Source of the DNA: Thermobifida fusca NBRC 14071 = JCM 3263 | GTDB taxonomy: Bacteria; Actinomycetota; Actinomycetes; Streptosporangiales; Streptosporangiaceae | Length of the DNA stretch: 64,000 nt | Assembly (NCBI RefSeq): GCF_001592045.1 | Contig: NZ_BCWB01000041.1 | Span: 1 to 64,000 of the forward strand | Reading direction: 5' to 3' | Shown here: in pieces, positions 25,154 to 33,990 of the stretch | Position numbering within the stretch: the stretch's first letter is position 1 | How the letters are laid out: every line of letters begins with the position of its first letter | Notes under the pieces: generated by a model | The model's database searches: none | What the model was told of the DNA's origin: nothing | What the model saw: only the letters and a program-made list of their open reading frames with translations | Position numbers and translations under genes: made by a program

Positions 25154-26503
25154 TTACCCCGGTGCCATGTCGACGAACCGGCTGTAGTGCCCTTGGAACG
25201 CCACGGTCACCGTGGCGGTGGGGCCGTTGCGGTGCTTGGCCACGATGAGGTCGGCTTCCCCGGCCCGCGGCGACTCTTTCTCGTGCACGTCCTCGCGGTA
25301 GAGCAGGATGACCATGTCGGCGTCCTGCTCGATGGAACCCGACTCCCGCAGGTCGCTGATCTGCGGTTTCTTGTCGGTGCGCTGTTCTGGGCCGCGGTTG
25401 AGCTGGGACAGGGCGACGACGGGAACCTCAAGCTCCTTAGCGAGCAGCTTGAGCGAGCGGGACATCTCGGAAACCTCCTGCTGGCGGCTCTCCACCCGGC
25501 CGTGGGAGCTCAGCAGTTGGAGGTAGTCGACGATGACGAGTTTCAGGTCGTGCTGCTGTTTCAGCCGACGGCACTTGGCCCGGATCTCCATCATCGTCAG
25601 GTTCGGGGAATCGTCGATGAACAGCGGCGCTCCCGCGACCTCGCCCATCCGCCGCGCCAGCCGGGCCCAGTCCTCGTCGGTCATCATTCCCGAGCGCATA
25701 GTGTGCAGGGGCACGCGCGCTTCCGCCGAGAGGAGCCGCATGACGATCTCGTTGCGCCCCATCTCCAAGCTGAAGAACACCGTGGTCAACTGGTGTTTGA
25801 TTGCTGCAGAGCGGGCGAAATCCAGGGCGAGAGTGGACTTTCCCACCGCGGGACGGGCCGCGATGATGATCATCTGTCCGGGGTGCAGCCCGTTGGAGAG
25901 GGCGTCGAAGTCGGTGAACCCGGTGGGGACCCCGGTCAGGGTGTCGTCGTGGGAGGCGATTGCTTCGAGCTCGTCGAGCGCTCCCGGCATGATGTCGCTG
26001 AGCGGCAGATAGTCTTCGCTGGTGCGCCGTTCCGCGACTTTGAAGATCTCGGCTTGGGCTTGGTCGACAAGGTCGTCGACGTCCCCGTCTCCCGAGTAGC
26101 CGAGCTGCGCGATGCGGGTGCCCGCCTCGACCAGGCGGCGTAGCACGGCGCGGTCGGCGACGATCCGCGCGTAGTATCCGGCGTTCGCTGCGGTGGGGAC
26201 GGTGTCGGTGAGCGTGTGCAGGTAGGGAGCGCCGCCCACCCGCGCGATCTCTCCCCGTTTGGTGAGTTCCGCGTGGACGGAGATCGCATCCACCGGCTCG
26301 CCTCGGGCGAACAGGTCCACGATCGTGTCGTAGATGGTCTGGTGGGCTGGGCGGTAGAAGTCGGAGGAGCTGAGGATCTCCACTACCTGGATGATGGCTT
26401 CTTTGGACAGCAGCATGCCGCCGAGGACGCACTGCTCGGCCATGATGTCGTGGGGCGGGGTCCGGTCATACCCCACTTCCTCGACTGAATGGTCGACGCT
26501 CAT
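25154..26503 (-). CDS. dnaB: Replicative DNA helicase DnaB
   Basis: 449 residues without an intein. The N-terminal helical domain begins DIMAEQCVLGGMLLSKEAI. The RecA-like motor has Walker A ARPAVGKSTLALDFAR (K222), a Walker B LVIVDYLQLL and the DnaB signature around LRESGSIEQDADMVILLYR. It unwinds DNA at the fork. A GGGGGAG element lies just before the ATG. The 860-base upstream region holds a cluster of DnaA boxes. The DciA-type loader gene (DUF721) is also in this window. Confidence 0.98.
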   Translation of the reverse strand: MSVDHSVEEVGYDRTPPHDIMAEQCVLGGMLLSKEAIIQVVEILSSSDFYRPAHQTIYDTIVDLFARGEPVDAISVHAELTKRGEIARVGGAPYLHTLTDTVPTAANAGYYARIVADRAVLRRLVEAGTRIAQLGYSGDGDVDDLVDQAQAEIFKVAERRTSEDYLPLSDIMPGALDELEAIASHDDTLTGVPTGFTDFDALSNGLHPGQMIIIAARPAVGKSTLALDFARSAAIKHQLTTVFFSLEMGRNEIVMRLLSAEARVPLHTMRSGMMTDEDWARLARRMGEVAGAPLFIDDSPNLTMMEIRAKCRRLKQQHDLKLVIVDYLQLLSSHGRVESRQQEVSEMSRSLKLLAKELEVPVVALSQLNRGPEQRTDKKPQISDLRESGSIEQDADMVILLYREDVHEKESPRAGEADLIVAKHRNGPTATVTVAFQGHYSRFVDMAPG

Positions 26504-27372
26504 GGCTCCCCCCGGCTGACTTCACGCCTGAACGTGACATGCCCGAACCAGGATTCTCGCCACTTCACGAGACGGTCGCAAAGACAACCTGTGGATAAAC
26601 CTGGGGACATCCTGTGGATGACTGGCGTCTAGTTGTGGATAACCTGTGCACGCAACCTGTGGATAACTTTTCCCCACCCTCTAATCACAGCCTCTGAGCT
26701 GCAAAAACTCTGTCCACGGGCTGTGCATGAAAAAAATTCTGCAGATAGATATCCACAAGTTATCCACAGGCTAGGGCGACACCTGTGGATGTTCTTGACT
26801 CCGACTTCCCCACGTATCCACTGCGGCAGCCGAGGCCCCTCGACCCCTCTCGGACGGCTACGCGAACCCCGCTACGGCAGGCGATGGCGCAGCCCGCACC
26901 CTCACACGCACCGACGGGACATGGGCGGCGCTGTCCTCAGCGAAGCGCCGGACCCGAGGCAGGTGCGGCCGCGCGGAAACCCCGTCCCGCCGCACACACC
27001 CCCTGGAAACGAGGGCCCGTGCCCTGCCATTGCCGATTCCTTTCCTACCGCAGCCGCCGCGGCCCGCACCATCCTCTTCTCACAACAGCTTCCGCTGCAG
27101 CACACAGCGGTTTTCCCCACCACCCGGAAAGGCCCGCTACGTTCCGGTTCCTCGGCATCTGCGCTGTTCACTCTGCTGAACCAGGTAGGCCCAAGGCATA
27201 CTTACCCCGCCCCTCTGGCGTTTCCCTTCTCCCCTCGAACCCCGTTTTCCTGACTTTCCACAGCAAAAGCCAAAAATTCCGCAACTCACCACGAAAAGGA
27301 AGGTAGGGCGCCGAGTGGTCGCCGTGTTTCCCGGTTAGATGCCTCCCCACGGATGCGTGGGGGTGGTTGACC
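26504..27372. other. Intergenic region of dnaB and the LCP gene
   Basis: About 870 bases between divergent genes with no supported coding sequence. 26590-26792 holds the DnaA-box cluster listed separately. 26800-27360 shows nothing recognisable. Confidence 0.6.
26590..26792. promoter_or_regulatory. DnaA-box cluster upstream of dnaB
   Basis: Four perfect DnaA boxes: TGTGGATAA at 26590, 26634 and 26658 (reverse orientation) and TTATCCACA at 26760 (forward). Near matches are TGTGGATGA 26613, CTGTCCACG 26710, ATATCCACA 26749 and TGTGGATGT 26784. The exact boxes on the left point one way and the one on the right the other. It starts about 90 bases before dnaB. It could regulate dnaB or titrate DnaA; neither is shown. 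Confidence 0.8.
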
Positions 27373-28791
27373 ATGGCATATCCAGCGGAAGGCGGGCGGC
27401 GCCCACGGTTCTGGGCGACCGCGCGCGCCGCATTATGGACGAGCGCTTCGGCCCTCCTGCCCGGCCTCGCCCACCTGCGCGCTGGGAAACGCGCCGCAGG
27501 AGCCGGCATCCTCGGAGGATTCCTCCTGCTCGCCACCGCCGCCGGTGCGGCCTTCTACCAACTGCGCAGCGACCTGTCCTGGCAGGCGTGGCTGGCTGCC
27601 CAGCCCTACTGGGTGGAAGCGGTCGCCATCGGCGCCGTAGCCCTCGCCACCCTGTGGTCGAGCATCATCATCCGGTCCTGGCAGCTCACCCGGCCGCGCC
27701 CCGAACGCTGGGGGTCCCGGGCCGTAGGCGCGGTACTGGTCACCGTCCTGTGCACCGCGCTCATCGTGCCGTTCGCGTTCGTCGTCCGCACCGCCGTCAC
27801 CCTGCACAGCACGCTGACCAGCGTGCTCGCCCCCGCCGAACCGGCGTCCCAGGCTGCCGCCGACACCCCGTGGCCCCACCGCTCCCATATCAACGTCCTG
27901 CTCCTCGGCGGCGACGCCGGCGACAACCGGTACGGGCTGCGCACCGACACGATGATCGTGGCCAACATCGACATCGACAGCGGGGACACGGTCCTCATCA
28001 GCGTGCCCCGCAACCTGGAAAACGTGCCGTTCCCCGAAGGCACAGCGCTCGCGGAACGCTACCCGGAGCCCTACGGATTCGACGACCTGCTCAACGAGGT
28101 CTACCAGACGGTGGCTGAAGAACCCGAGGAGCTGGCCATCAACCCCGACGCGCCCGATCCAGCCGCGGACACGCTGAAGCACGTCATCGGGCACGCACTC
28201 GGCATCTCCATCGACTACTACGCTCTCGTGGACCTCCGCGGGTTCGCGGACCTCATCGACGCGATCGGCGGCGTGGTCGTCCCCGTGGAAGAACCCATCC
28301 GCTACGGCCGCCGCGGCGAAGGCCTGCTCGAACCAGGGGAGCGGCGCATGAGCGGCAAAGAAGCGCTGTGGTACAGCCGCAGCCGCACAGACAGCGACGA
28401 CTACGCCCGCATGGGCCGCCAAGGCTGCCTGTTGAAATACGTCGCGGAGCAGACCAACCCGGTGACAGTGCTGCGCCGCTTCGACGAACTCGCCGACGCC
28501 ACACAGCGCACCCTCACCAGCGACATTCCCCCTTCCCACCTGCCTGCCCTCGTCGACCTGGCCAGGCGGGTCTCCCAAGCGCGCATGCACACCCTGCAGC
28601 TTTCCCCGCCCCAGGTCACCACCGCGCACCCCGACTGGACGGAGATCCGCACACTCGTCGACAGGGCGATCCGCAGCAACGGCGAAGACCACGGCCCTGC
28701 CGACACCGCCAAGCAGCCGTCACCGTCCCCCGACAGCCCTGGCCGCCAGATCGGGAAAAAACCGGTCTCGCTCGACAGGCTCTGCCCATGA
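27373..28791 (+). CDS. LytR-CpsA-Psr (LCP) family cell-wall ligase
   Basis: About 472 residues. Three hydrophobic segments (near residues 27-60, 78-98 and 115-140) anchor the N-terminus, and the LCP catalytic domain starts near residue 168 with INVLLLGGDAGDNRYGLRTDTMIVANID. Conserved arginine and aspartate positions follow in SVPRNLENVPFP and YSRSRTDSDDYARMGRQGCLL. LCP enzymes attach teichoic-acid-like or other polymers to peptidoglycan on the outer face. A TTG two codons upstream (27367) is an alternative start. The neighbouring sugar genes fit a role in surface glycan attachment. Confidence 0.93.
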   Translation: MAYPAEGGRRPRFWATARAALWTSASALLPGLAHLRAGKRAAGAGILGGFLLLATAAGAAFYQLRSDLSWQAWLAAQPYWVEAVAIGAVALATLWSSIIIRSWQLTRPRPERWGSRAVGAVLVTVLCTALIVPFAFVVRTAVTLHSTLTSVLAPAEPASQAAADTPWPHRSHINVLLLGGDAGDNRYGLRTDTMIVANIDIDSGDTVLISVPRNLENVPFPEGTALAERYPEPYGFDDLLNEVYQTVAEEPEELAINPDAPDPAADTLKHVIGHALGISIDYYALVDLRGFADLIDAIGGVVVPVEEPIRYGRRGEGLLEPGERRMSGKEALWYSRSRTDSDDYARMGRQGCLLKYVAEQTNPVTVLRRFDELADATQRTLTSDIPPSHLPALVDLARRVSQARMHTLQLSPPQVTTAHPDWTEIRTLVDRAIRSNGEDHGPADTAKQPSPSPDSPGRQIGKKPVSLDRLCP

Positions 28792-29349
28792 GCCCCGGCC
28801 GCACAGCCGTCTGGGACAGGCTGCTCCGACCCGCAGCAGCCCCACCATGGGCGCTTCCCGCTGGGCGGGCCCCGCCCGAGAAACACACAGGGGGTGTGAA
28901 ACCGGAGGAACAAGGTATGCCCATCGAAGAGCCGCAGAACTGTAAGCATACAACAACAGAAAGTCACGAGACTCTGGGGTGAGCGTGCCCAGCCGGAAGG
29001 AGGACCCTGTGAGCCCAGCCGCGTCCTCTCGCCCAAGCAGCGAGGAGCGTCGCGGGTCCTCCACGGCGCCTGGCAGTGGAGTACAGGCCCGGGACCGCTC
29101 GCCAAGAAACCGCGCCAACGATCACACAAGGCTCACTGCTGGACAAAAGTGGCCCACTTCATACGATCCTGGCCTAACCTACAGATTCCCTACTAGCGAG
29201 TTAAATCTTGCTGGCGCGAGGACGAAATTCAGGGGGAACACCCCTCTGATCACGGTTTTCACCGTCTTGTCGGGGTTAGCGTGGCGGCTACCGCGTCCTG
29301 GTGAACCGAGTTCGAGGGCGCACCGTTCCGCCTCACGGAGGGACTGACC
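28792..29349. other. Intergenic stretch without a recognised gene
   Basis: About 560 bases. A frame 28979-29347 (or from a GTG at 29009 preceded by AAGGAGG) exists but has low-complexity composition and no motif. The last 20 bases carry the GGAGGG ribosome-binding site of manA. Confidence 0.4.
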
Positions 29350-30621
29350 ATGTGGCGACTCGCCAACCACGTTCGGCAGTACGCGTGGGGATCCACCACC
29401 GAGATCCCTAGGCTGCTCGGAATTGAACCCAACGGGCAACCCCAAGCCGAACTGTGGCTGGGTGCCCACCCCAGTGCCCCCAGCACGATCGCCAGTGGCG
29501 GCACGGAACCGATCGGACTCGACGCGATGATCGCGTCCGACCCGGTCACAACACTCGGCACAGAAGTGGCGCGCAGCTTCAACAAACGCCTGCCCTTCCT
29601 CCTGAAATTCCTCGCCGTCGCCCAACCCCTGTCGCTGCAGGCCCACCCCGACAAGGAACGCGCCCAAGCCGGATTCGCCGCAGAAGAAGCCGCCGGGATT
29701 CCCATCGACGCGCCGCACCGCAACTACCGGGATCCCAACCACAAACCAGAACTCGTCATGGCGCTCGGCGAATTCGAAGCCCTCTGCGGGTTCCGCTCCC
29801 CGGCCGCCTCAGCGGCCGACCTCGCCGGCCTCACCACCCCGCTGGCACAGGCACTCCACGCCGACCTGACCGCAGCCGATCCGTCCGCGGCACTGCGCTC
29901 CGCCATGACCCGGCTGCTCACCCTGCCCGCTGACCAGCGCGCCACCCTGGTCACCGAAACCGCGGAAGAACTCGCGGAACGCGCCACAGCGCCCTCCCGC
30001 CACCTGCGGGCCGTGCTCGACCTCGCGGAACGCTACCCCGGCGACCCGGGGGCCATTGCAGCGCTCCTCCTCAACCACGTGGTGCTGTCCCCAGGGCAAG
30101 CCCTGTTCCTGCCCGCGGGCAACGTCCACGCCTACCTGCACGGGGTCGCCGTGGAAGTGATGGCCACCTCCGACAACGTGCTCCGCGCAGGCCTCACCAC
30201 CAAACACGTCGACCCTGAGGAACTCCTCAAGGTGCTCGACTACAGCATGCTGCCCATCCCCTACGTGGAACCCGTGGTGCGGGACGGCCTGATCGAATAC
30301 CGGCCCGACATCGACGACTTCGCGCTCATCGTCGCCGAACCCAGGGAGAAAGCGGTGTGGCTTCCCGAAGGCCCCGCCATCGCCCTCGTCGTCGAAGGCG
30401 CCGTGGAACTCCACGCACCCAGCGGAGGCAACCTCGCCCTGGCCCGCGGAGAATCCGCCTTCCTCAGCGCCCGCACCGGCCCCGTGCTCGCCTCCGGCCA
30501 AGGCCGCATCATCATCGCCACCGTGGCCCAGCAGCCGGCCGCCACCACGGCAGACCACCACGACCACACCACCCGTTGGTCTTCCGTTCACCCGACCCTG
30601 GATCCCGTTAACCCACGATGA
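29350..30621 (+). CDS. manA: Mannose-6-phosphate isomerase, class I
   Basis: 423 residues. It interconverts fructose-6-phosphate and mannose-6-phosphate. Zinc ligands sit in SLQAHPDKERA and NHKPELVMAL, and a further conserved segment is ALFLPAGNVHAYLHG. GGAGGG precedes the ATG. The stop overlaps the next ATG (ATGA), so it is coupled to the glycosyltransferase-like genes; mannose-derived sugars may feed that pathway. Confidence 0.95.
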   Translation: MWRLANHVRQYAWGSTTEIPRLLGIEPNGQPQAELWLGAHPSAPSTIASGGTEPIGLDAMIASDPVTTLGTEVARSFNKRLPFLLKFLAVAQPLSLQAHPDKERAQAGFAAEEAAGIPIDAPHRNYRDPNHKPELVMALGEFEALCGFRSPAASAADLAGLTTPLAQALHADLTAADPSAALRSAMTRLLTLPADQRATLVTETAEELAERATAPSRHLRAVLDLAERYPGDPGAIAALLLNHVVLSPGQALFLPAGNVHAYLHGVAVEVMATSDNVLRAGLTTKHVDPEELLKVLDYSMLPIPYVEPVVRDGLIEYRPDIDDFALIVAEPREKAVWLPEGPAIALVVEGAVELHAPSGGNLALARGESAFLSARTGPVLASGQGRIIIATVAQQPAATTADHHDHTTRWSSVHPTLDPVNPR

Positions 30622-31724
30622 GTACTCTGCGTGCCGCCCTCCTTTCCTTTCTCTCCCCCGGTGTCGACATACCGGGACGACAGGTCGGCATCGTGAAGAA
30701 CTCCTCGTCTCCCGCGTTCTGCCCGGACCGTGCGGACAGCACCACCACCGCTATGGCCTGGGTGGAAACCCCGCTGCAACTCCTGTCCGTGGTCGAAGCC
30801 CACCACACCGGTGCCTTCGCCCAGCACACGCAGGTCCTGCCCCGCGCCGGATCCCCGTCCCTCGCGGACACGGTCACCGCACTGGCCGAGACCGATCTTC
30901 CCGACGGGCTCACCGTCCTGCCCGCCGTCCCCAGCCTGGCCCCGCACCACAGCGGGTCCGGGGTCTGGTTCATCGGGGACGCGTTCTCCGGACAAGTGCA
31001 GCGCTCCCTGCTCGGCAGCCGCGCCCGCCACTACGTCATCGTGGACGACGGGCTCGCCACCCTCCACCTGCTCCGCCTGCTCAGCCGCCGCACCGCAGTC
31101 CCGCTGGAGCGGGCCCGCGTGCGCTCCACCCTGCCCCGCCGCCTCCTCGGCCTGGCAGCGGCACGGAAGATCCGCGCGGCGGCACGCACCGGACGGGTCA
31201 CCGTGTTCACCATGCTCCCGCTGCCCGACCGTCTAGTCGACGAAGCCACCGCGGTCGGCATCCGCATCATCACGCACGACTTCCCCTGGCTGCGGTCCCT
31301 GCCAGGCGGGACCCTGCCCGAGGAAAACCGCGTGGTGCTCGGCACGGCAATGGTCTGCGACGGCCTCATCCACGCCGAGCCCTACCTGGCGTGGGTGACG
31401 CACCAAGCCGAGCAGGCACCGCTCCTCTACTACCCGCACCGGCGGGAAGACGACCGCACCCTGGCAGTCCTGCGCGCCCACCCTCGCCTGCGGGTCGCCG
31501 ACCAGGGCCTCCCCGCCGAACTGGCCTTGCGCGGACTAGCCGCCCGGCACGAAGTGGTGAGCCTGCCGTCCACGGCCGTGACCTCGCTCCGCGTTCTGCT
31601 GGAACGGAACGGCACCACGGTCAGCGCGGTACCGATCCCGGAAACGTGGTGGACCGACCAGGCCACCCCCAGTCTGCGAGCCCACTTGAGCACATTCGTC
31701 ACACATCCGAAGGACCCGTCGTGA
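30618..31724 (+). CDS. Polysialyltransferase/GT52-like glycosyltransferase
   Basis: 368 residues if the ATG overlapping manA is used; a GTG at 30693 is possible because conserved-looking sequence begins at MAWVETPLQLLSVVEAH. The protein has the two motifs of polysialyltransferase-like families: an acidic-acidic-Gly motif at D143-D144-G145 (VIVDDGLATLH) and Pro-His at P273-H274 (YYPHRRED). No signal peptide. It overlaps the next gene by four bases. Function as a glycosyltransferase is inferred from these motifs and from the NeuA/NeuB genes 5 kb away. Confidence 0.65.
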   Translation: MSTLRAALLSFLSPGVDIPGRQVGIVKNSSSPAFCPDRADSTTTAMAWVETPLQLLSVVEAHHTGAFAQHTQVLPRAGSPSLADTVTALAETDLPDGLTVLPAVPSLAPHHSGSGVWFIGDAFSGQVQRSLLGSRARHYVIVDDGLATLHLLRLLSRRTAVPLERARVRSTLPRRLLGLAAARKIRAAARTGRVTVFTMLPLPDRLVDEATAVGIRIITHDFPWLRSLPGGTLPEENRVVLGTAMVCDGLIHAEPYLAWVTHQAEQAPLLYYPHRREDDRTLAVLRAHPRLRVADQGLPAELALRGLAARHEVVSLPSTAVTSLRVLLERNGTTVSAVPIPETWWTDQATPSLRAHLSTFVTHPKDPS

Positions 31725-33031
31725 CCAACCGTGGACCCGTGCACGTCATGGCGATCGCCGACTCCGACTCCTACCTGAAATGGGCGGCGTGCCTCGTCGA
31801 CGCCCTTCCCCCTGACTGGTCCGGGGAACTCGCAGTGGCCCGCACCCCGATCGCCCCCTCCCCCACCCAGATGCGGGGCGCGCTCGAAAGCACCCGCGCG
31901 AGCGCTGCGCTGCCGCCCGTGCTGTCCGCCACGGCGCTGCGCCGCGCCGTACGCCGCACCCGCCCCGACGTGGTGGTGACCGCGTGCACCGGCCCCGTGG
32001 TCGACTTGCTCATCAACGACGTGCTCGCCGGGCTCACCCCGCGCCCGGTCTTCGTCTCCGGCCTGCCCGGGGTGTCTGTTCCAGCCACGGAGAAAGCGTG
32101 GCTATACCGCGCCCCCGTCGACTTGTTCATCGTGCACAGCCACCGGGAAGCAGCCGAGTTCCGGGAATTGGGCGAACAGCTGGGGGTGACCGGGGAAGTC
32201 GGGCTCGCCACCCTGCCGTTCCTCCCCCACAACCCTGCCCCGGCCCTCCCCGCACCGGCTGCTCCCAGGGAAGCGCCGCGCAACCGCGTCGTCTTCGCCA
32301 CCCAGGCGAAAGTGCCCGTGGAACGGGAAGAACGTGAAGCGATCCTGCGTGCCCTCGCCGACCTTGCGGCCCGCCGCCCCGACCTGGAAGTCGTCGTCAA
32401 ACTGCGGGCCCGCGCCCACGAACAGCAGACCCACCGGGAACGCCACCACTACGAAACCCTGTGGCAGAACCTGGTGGCGGCCGGGGAAGTGCCCGCCGAC
32501 GCGGTCACGTTCGCGGACGGGTCGATGCGGGAACAGCTCGCGCACGCCGTCGGTTTCGTCACGGTCAGCTCCACGGCCGCGCTCGAAGCGATCGCCTACG
32601 ACGTGCCGCTGCTGATCCTGTCGGACTTCGGCGTATCCGCAGAAATGATCAACCTGGTGTTCGAAGACAGCGGCACCCTCGGCACCCTGGAAGATCTGCG
32701 CACAGCCGAATTCCGGAAACCGGACCCGCAGTGGTGTGCGGCGAACTATTTCCACGACGCGGCCGACAACGACTGGGTGCCGCGGTTGAGCGCGCTCGTG
32801 GCACGCGCCCGCACGGAAGGGCTGCCAGTACGGCCCCCACTGCTCACCAGTCCCAAAGACGTGGCGCGGCGCCGCCGGGGACGGCTGCGCATGGAAGTGC
32901 CACCGGGTGCGCTGCGTACGATCGGCCGGTTCCGGAAACGCCTCAAACGAGTCCGCCGCCTGCTCACCCCCGCGAAGAAACCCGCGGCGCAACCGGTGCA
33001 CCACGACCGGGCCGAACAGTCGTCCACCTAG
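31721..33031 (+). CDS. Putative glycosyltransferase (DUF6716-like)
   Basis: 436 residues from the GTG at 31721, which overlaps the previous stop (GTGA) and follows GAAGGA. It opens VHVMAIADSDSYLKWAACLVDAL. Two Rossmann-like halves are suggested, with VVVTACTG and VVFATQAKVPV. A TVSSTAALEAIAYDVP segment is typical of GT-B enzymes related to sugar epimerases and CDP-glycerol transferases. The basic C-terminus (RRRRGRLRMEV, KRLKRVRRLL) could touch the membrane. I recall this family beside sialic-acid-type genes in actinobacteria. Confidence 0.7.
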   Translation: MTNRGPVHVMAIADSDSYLKWAACLVDALPPDWSGELAVARTPIAPSPTQMRGALESTRASAALPPVLSATALRRAVRRTRPDVVVTACTGPVVDLLINDVLAGLTPRPVFVSGLPGVSVPATEKAWLYRAPVDLFIVHSHREAAEFRELGEQLGVTGEVGLATLPFLPHNPAPALPAPAAPREAPRNRVVFATQAKVPVEREEREAILRALADLAARRPDLEVVVKLRARAHEQQTHRERHHYETLWQNLVAAGEVPADAVTFADGSMREQLAHAVGFVTVSSTAALEAIAYDVPLLILSDFGVSAEMINLVFEDSGTLGTLEDLRTAEFRKPDPQWCAANYFHDAADNDWVPRLSALVARARTEGLPVRPPLLTSPKDVARRRRGRLRMEVPPGALRTIGRFRKRLKRVRRLLTPAKKPAAQPVHHDRAEQSST

Positions 33032-33204
33032 CGGACCCGTGGGCAGCCGCGGTTCCCCACCCAGCGCACTGGCGGTCCAGGGGGCGCCCGTTTTTCGGAC
33101 AGGGAGTCCTCCCCCCACCGGGACAGCAGTAAATATCGGCTCCCGCGCAATGGGGTAGGACATGGCCCGTCCCCCCAACAATTGGAGAACGGGAGTCCAC
33201 CACG

Positions 33205-33963
33205 ATGATGGGCTTCAGCCATGCGACCACCGGAGTCCTGGTCGGAGTCGCTGTCGCTGCTCCGCTCGCTGCCGCCGCGGGCACCCCTCCCACCCCCATG
33301 GGCCTGCTGGCGTGGGCGTTACTCGGCGCGGGCTCGGCCTTAGTCCCCGACCTCGACCATCCCTCCTCGACCGCCACCCGCTCCCAAGGGTTCGTCACCG
33401 GCCTGCTGTCCCGGGGAATGCGCGCCCTGTCGCTCGCCGTCTACCGGCGCACCCGAACCCCAGCCGACCGCTCCGACGGGGAACACCGCCACCTAGGCCA
33501 CACCCCCGTCTTCGCGGCCGCAGTCGGCGCAGTGATCGGCCTGCTCTGCCACCTGTCCTGGTGGGCGACCCTGGTCACCGCATGGTTCCTGGCTTTTCTC
33601 GGCCTCCGCGCGCTCCGCAAAGTCGCGTGGCGGGGACTGCGTACCGCGCTCGGCTCGTGGCCGGGCGCGGCCCTCGGCGCGCTCTGCGTGGCCGCACTGT
33701 TCCTGACCGCGTGGGACAACCACCCGCCCGGGTGGATCGTCGGCGCCGTCGTCGCCCTCGGCATGATCGTCCACTCCCTAGGAGACGCGCTCACCTCCTC
33801 GGGAGTTCCCCTCGCCTGGCCGTTCACCGTCAACGGCCGCCGCTGGGCCATGCTCGGCGTGCCCCGGTGGATGCGGTTTCGTACCGGAACCTGGCCGGAA
33901 TGGGTGGTGGGGGCCGTGTCCCTCACCGGATCGCTCGCCGTCGGCTACGCGCTCGTCGCCTAA
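33205..33963 (+). CDS. Membrane-bound metal-dependent hydrolase (YdjM/DUF457 type)
   Basis: 252 residues. Histidine/aspartate motifs GFSHATTG, LVPDLDHPSST, HRHLGHT and MIVHSLGDALTSSG alternate with hydrophobic helices, the signature of the YdjM membrane hydrolase family. The substrate is unknown. It follows the glycosyltransferase genes by 170 bases and faces the polysialyltransferase-like gene tail to tail. Confidence 0.88.
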   Translation: MMGFSHATTGVLVGVAVAAPLAAAAGTPPTPMGLLAWALLGAGSALVPDLDHPSSTATRSQGFVTGLLSRGMRALSLAVYRRTRTPADRSDGEHRHLGHTPVFAAAVGAVIGLLCHLSWWATLVTAWFLAFLGLRALRKVAWRGLRTALGSWPGAALGALCVAALFLTAWDNHPPGWIVGAVVALGMIVHSLGDALTSSGVPLAWPFTVNGRRWAMLGVPRWMRFRTGTWPEWVVGAVSLTGSLAVGYALVA

Positions 33964-33990
33964 CCGTGCTGCGGCCCGCGGCAGCCCACG

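Noticed and set aside
28979-29347. A small gene between the LCP gene and manA, with AAGGAGG before a GTG at 29009
   Set aside because: The translation is low in complexity, without hydrophobic core or motif, and runs into the manA ribosome-binding region.
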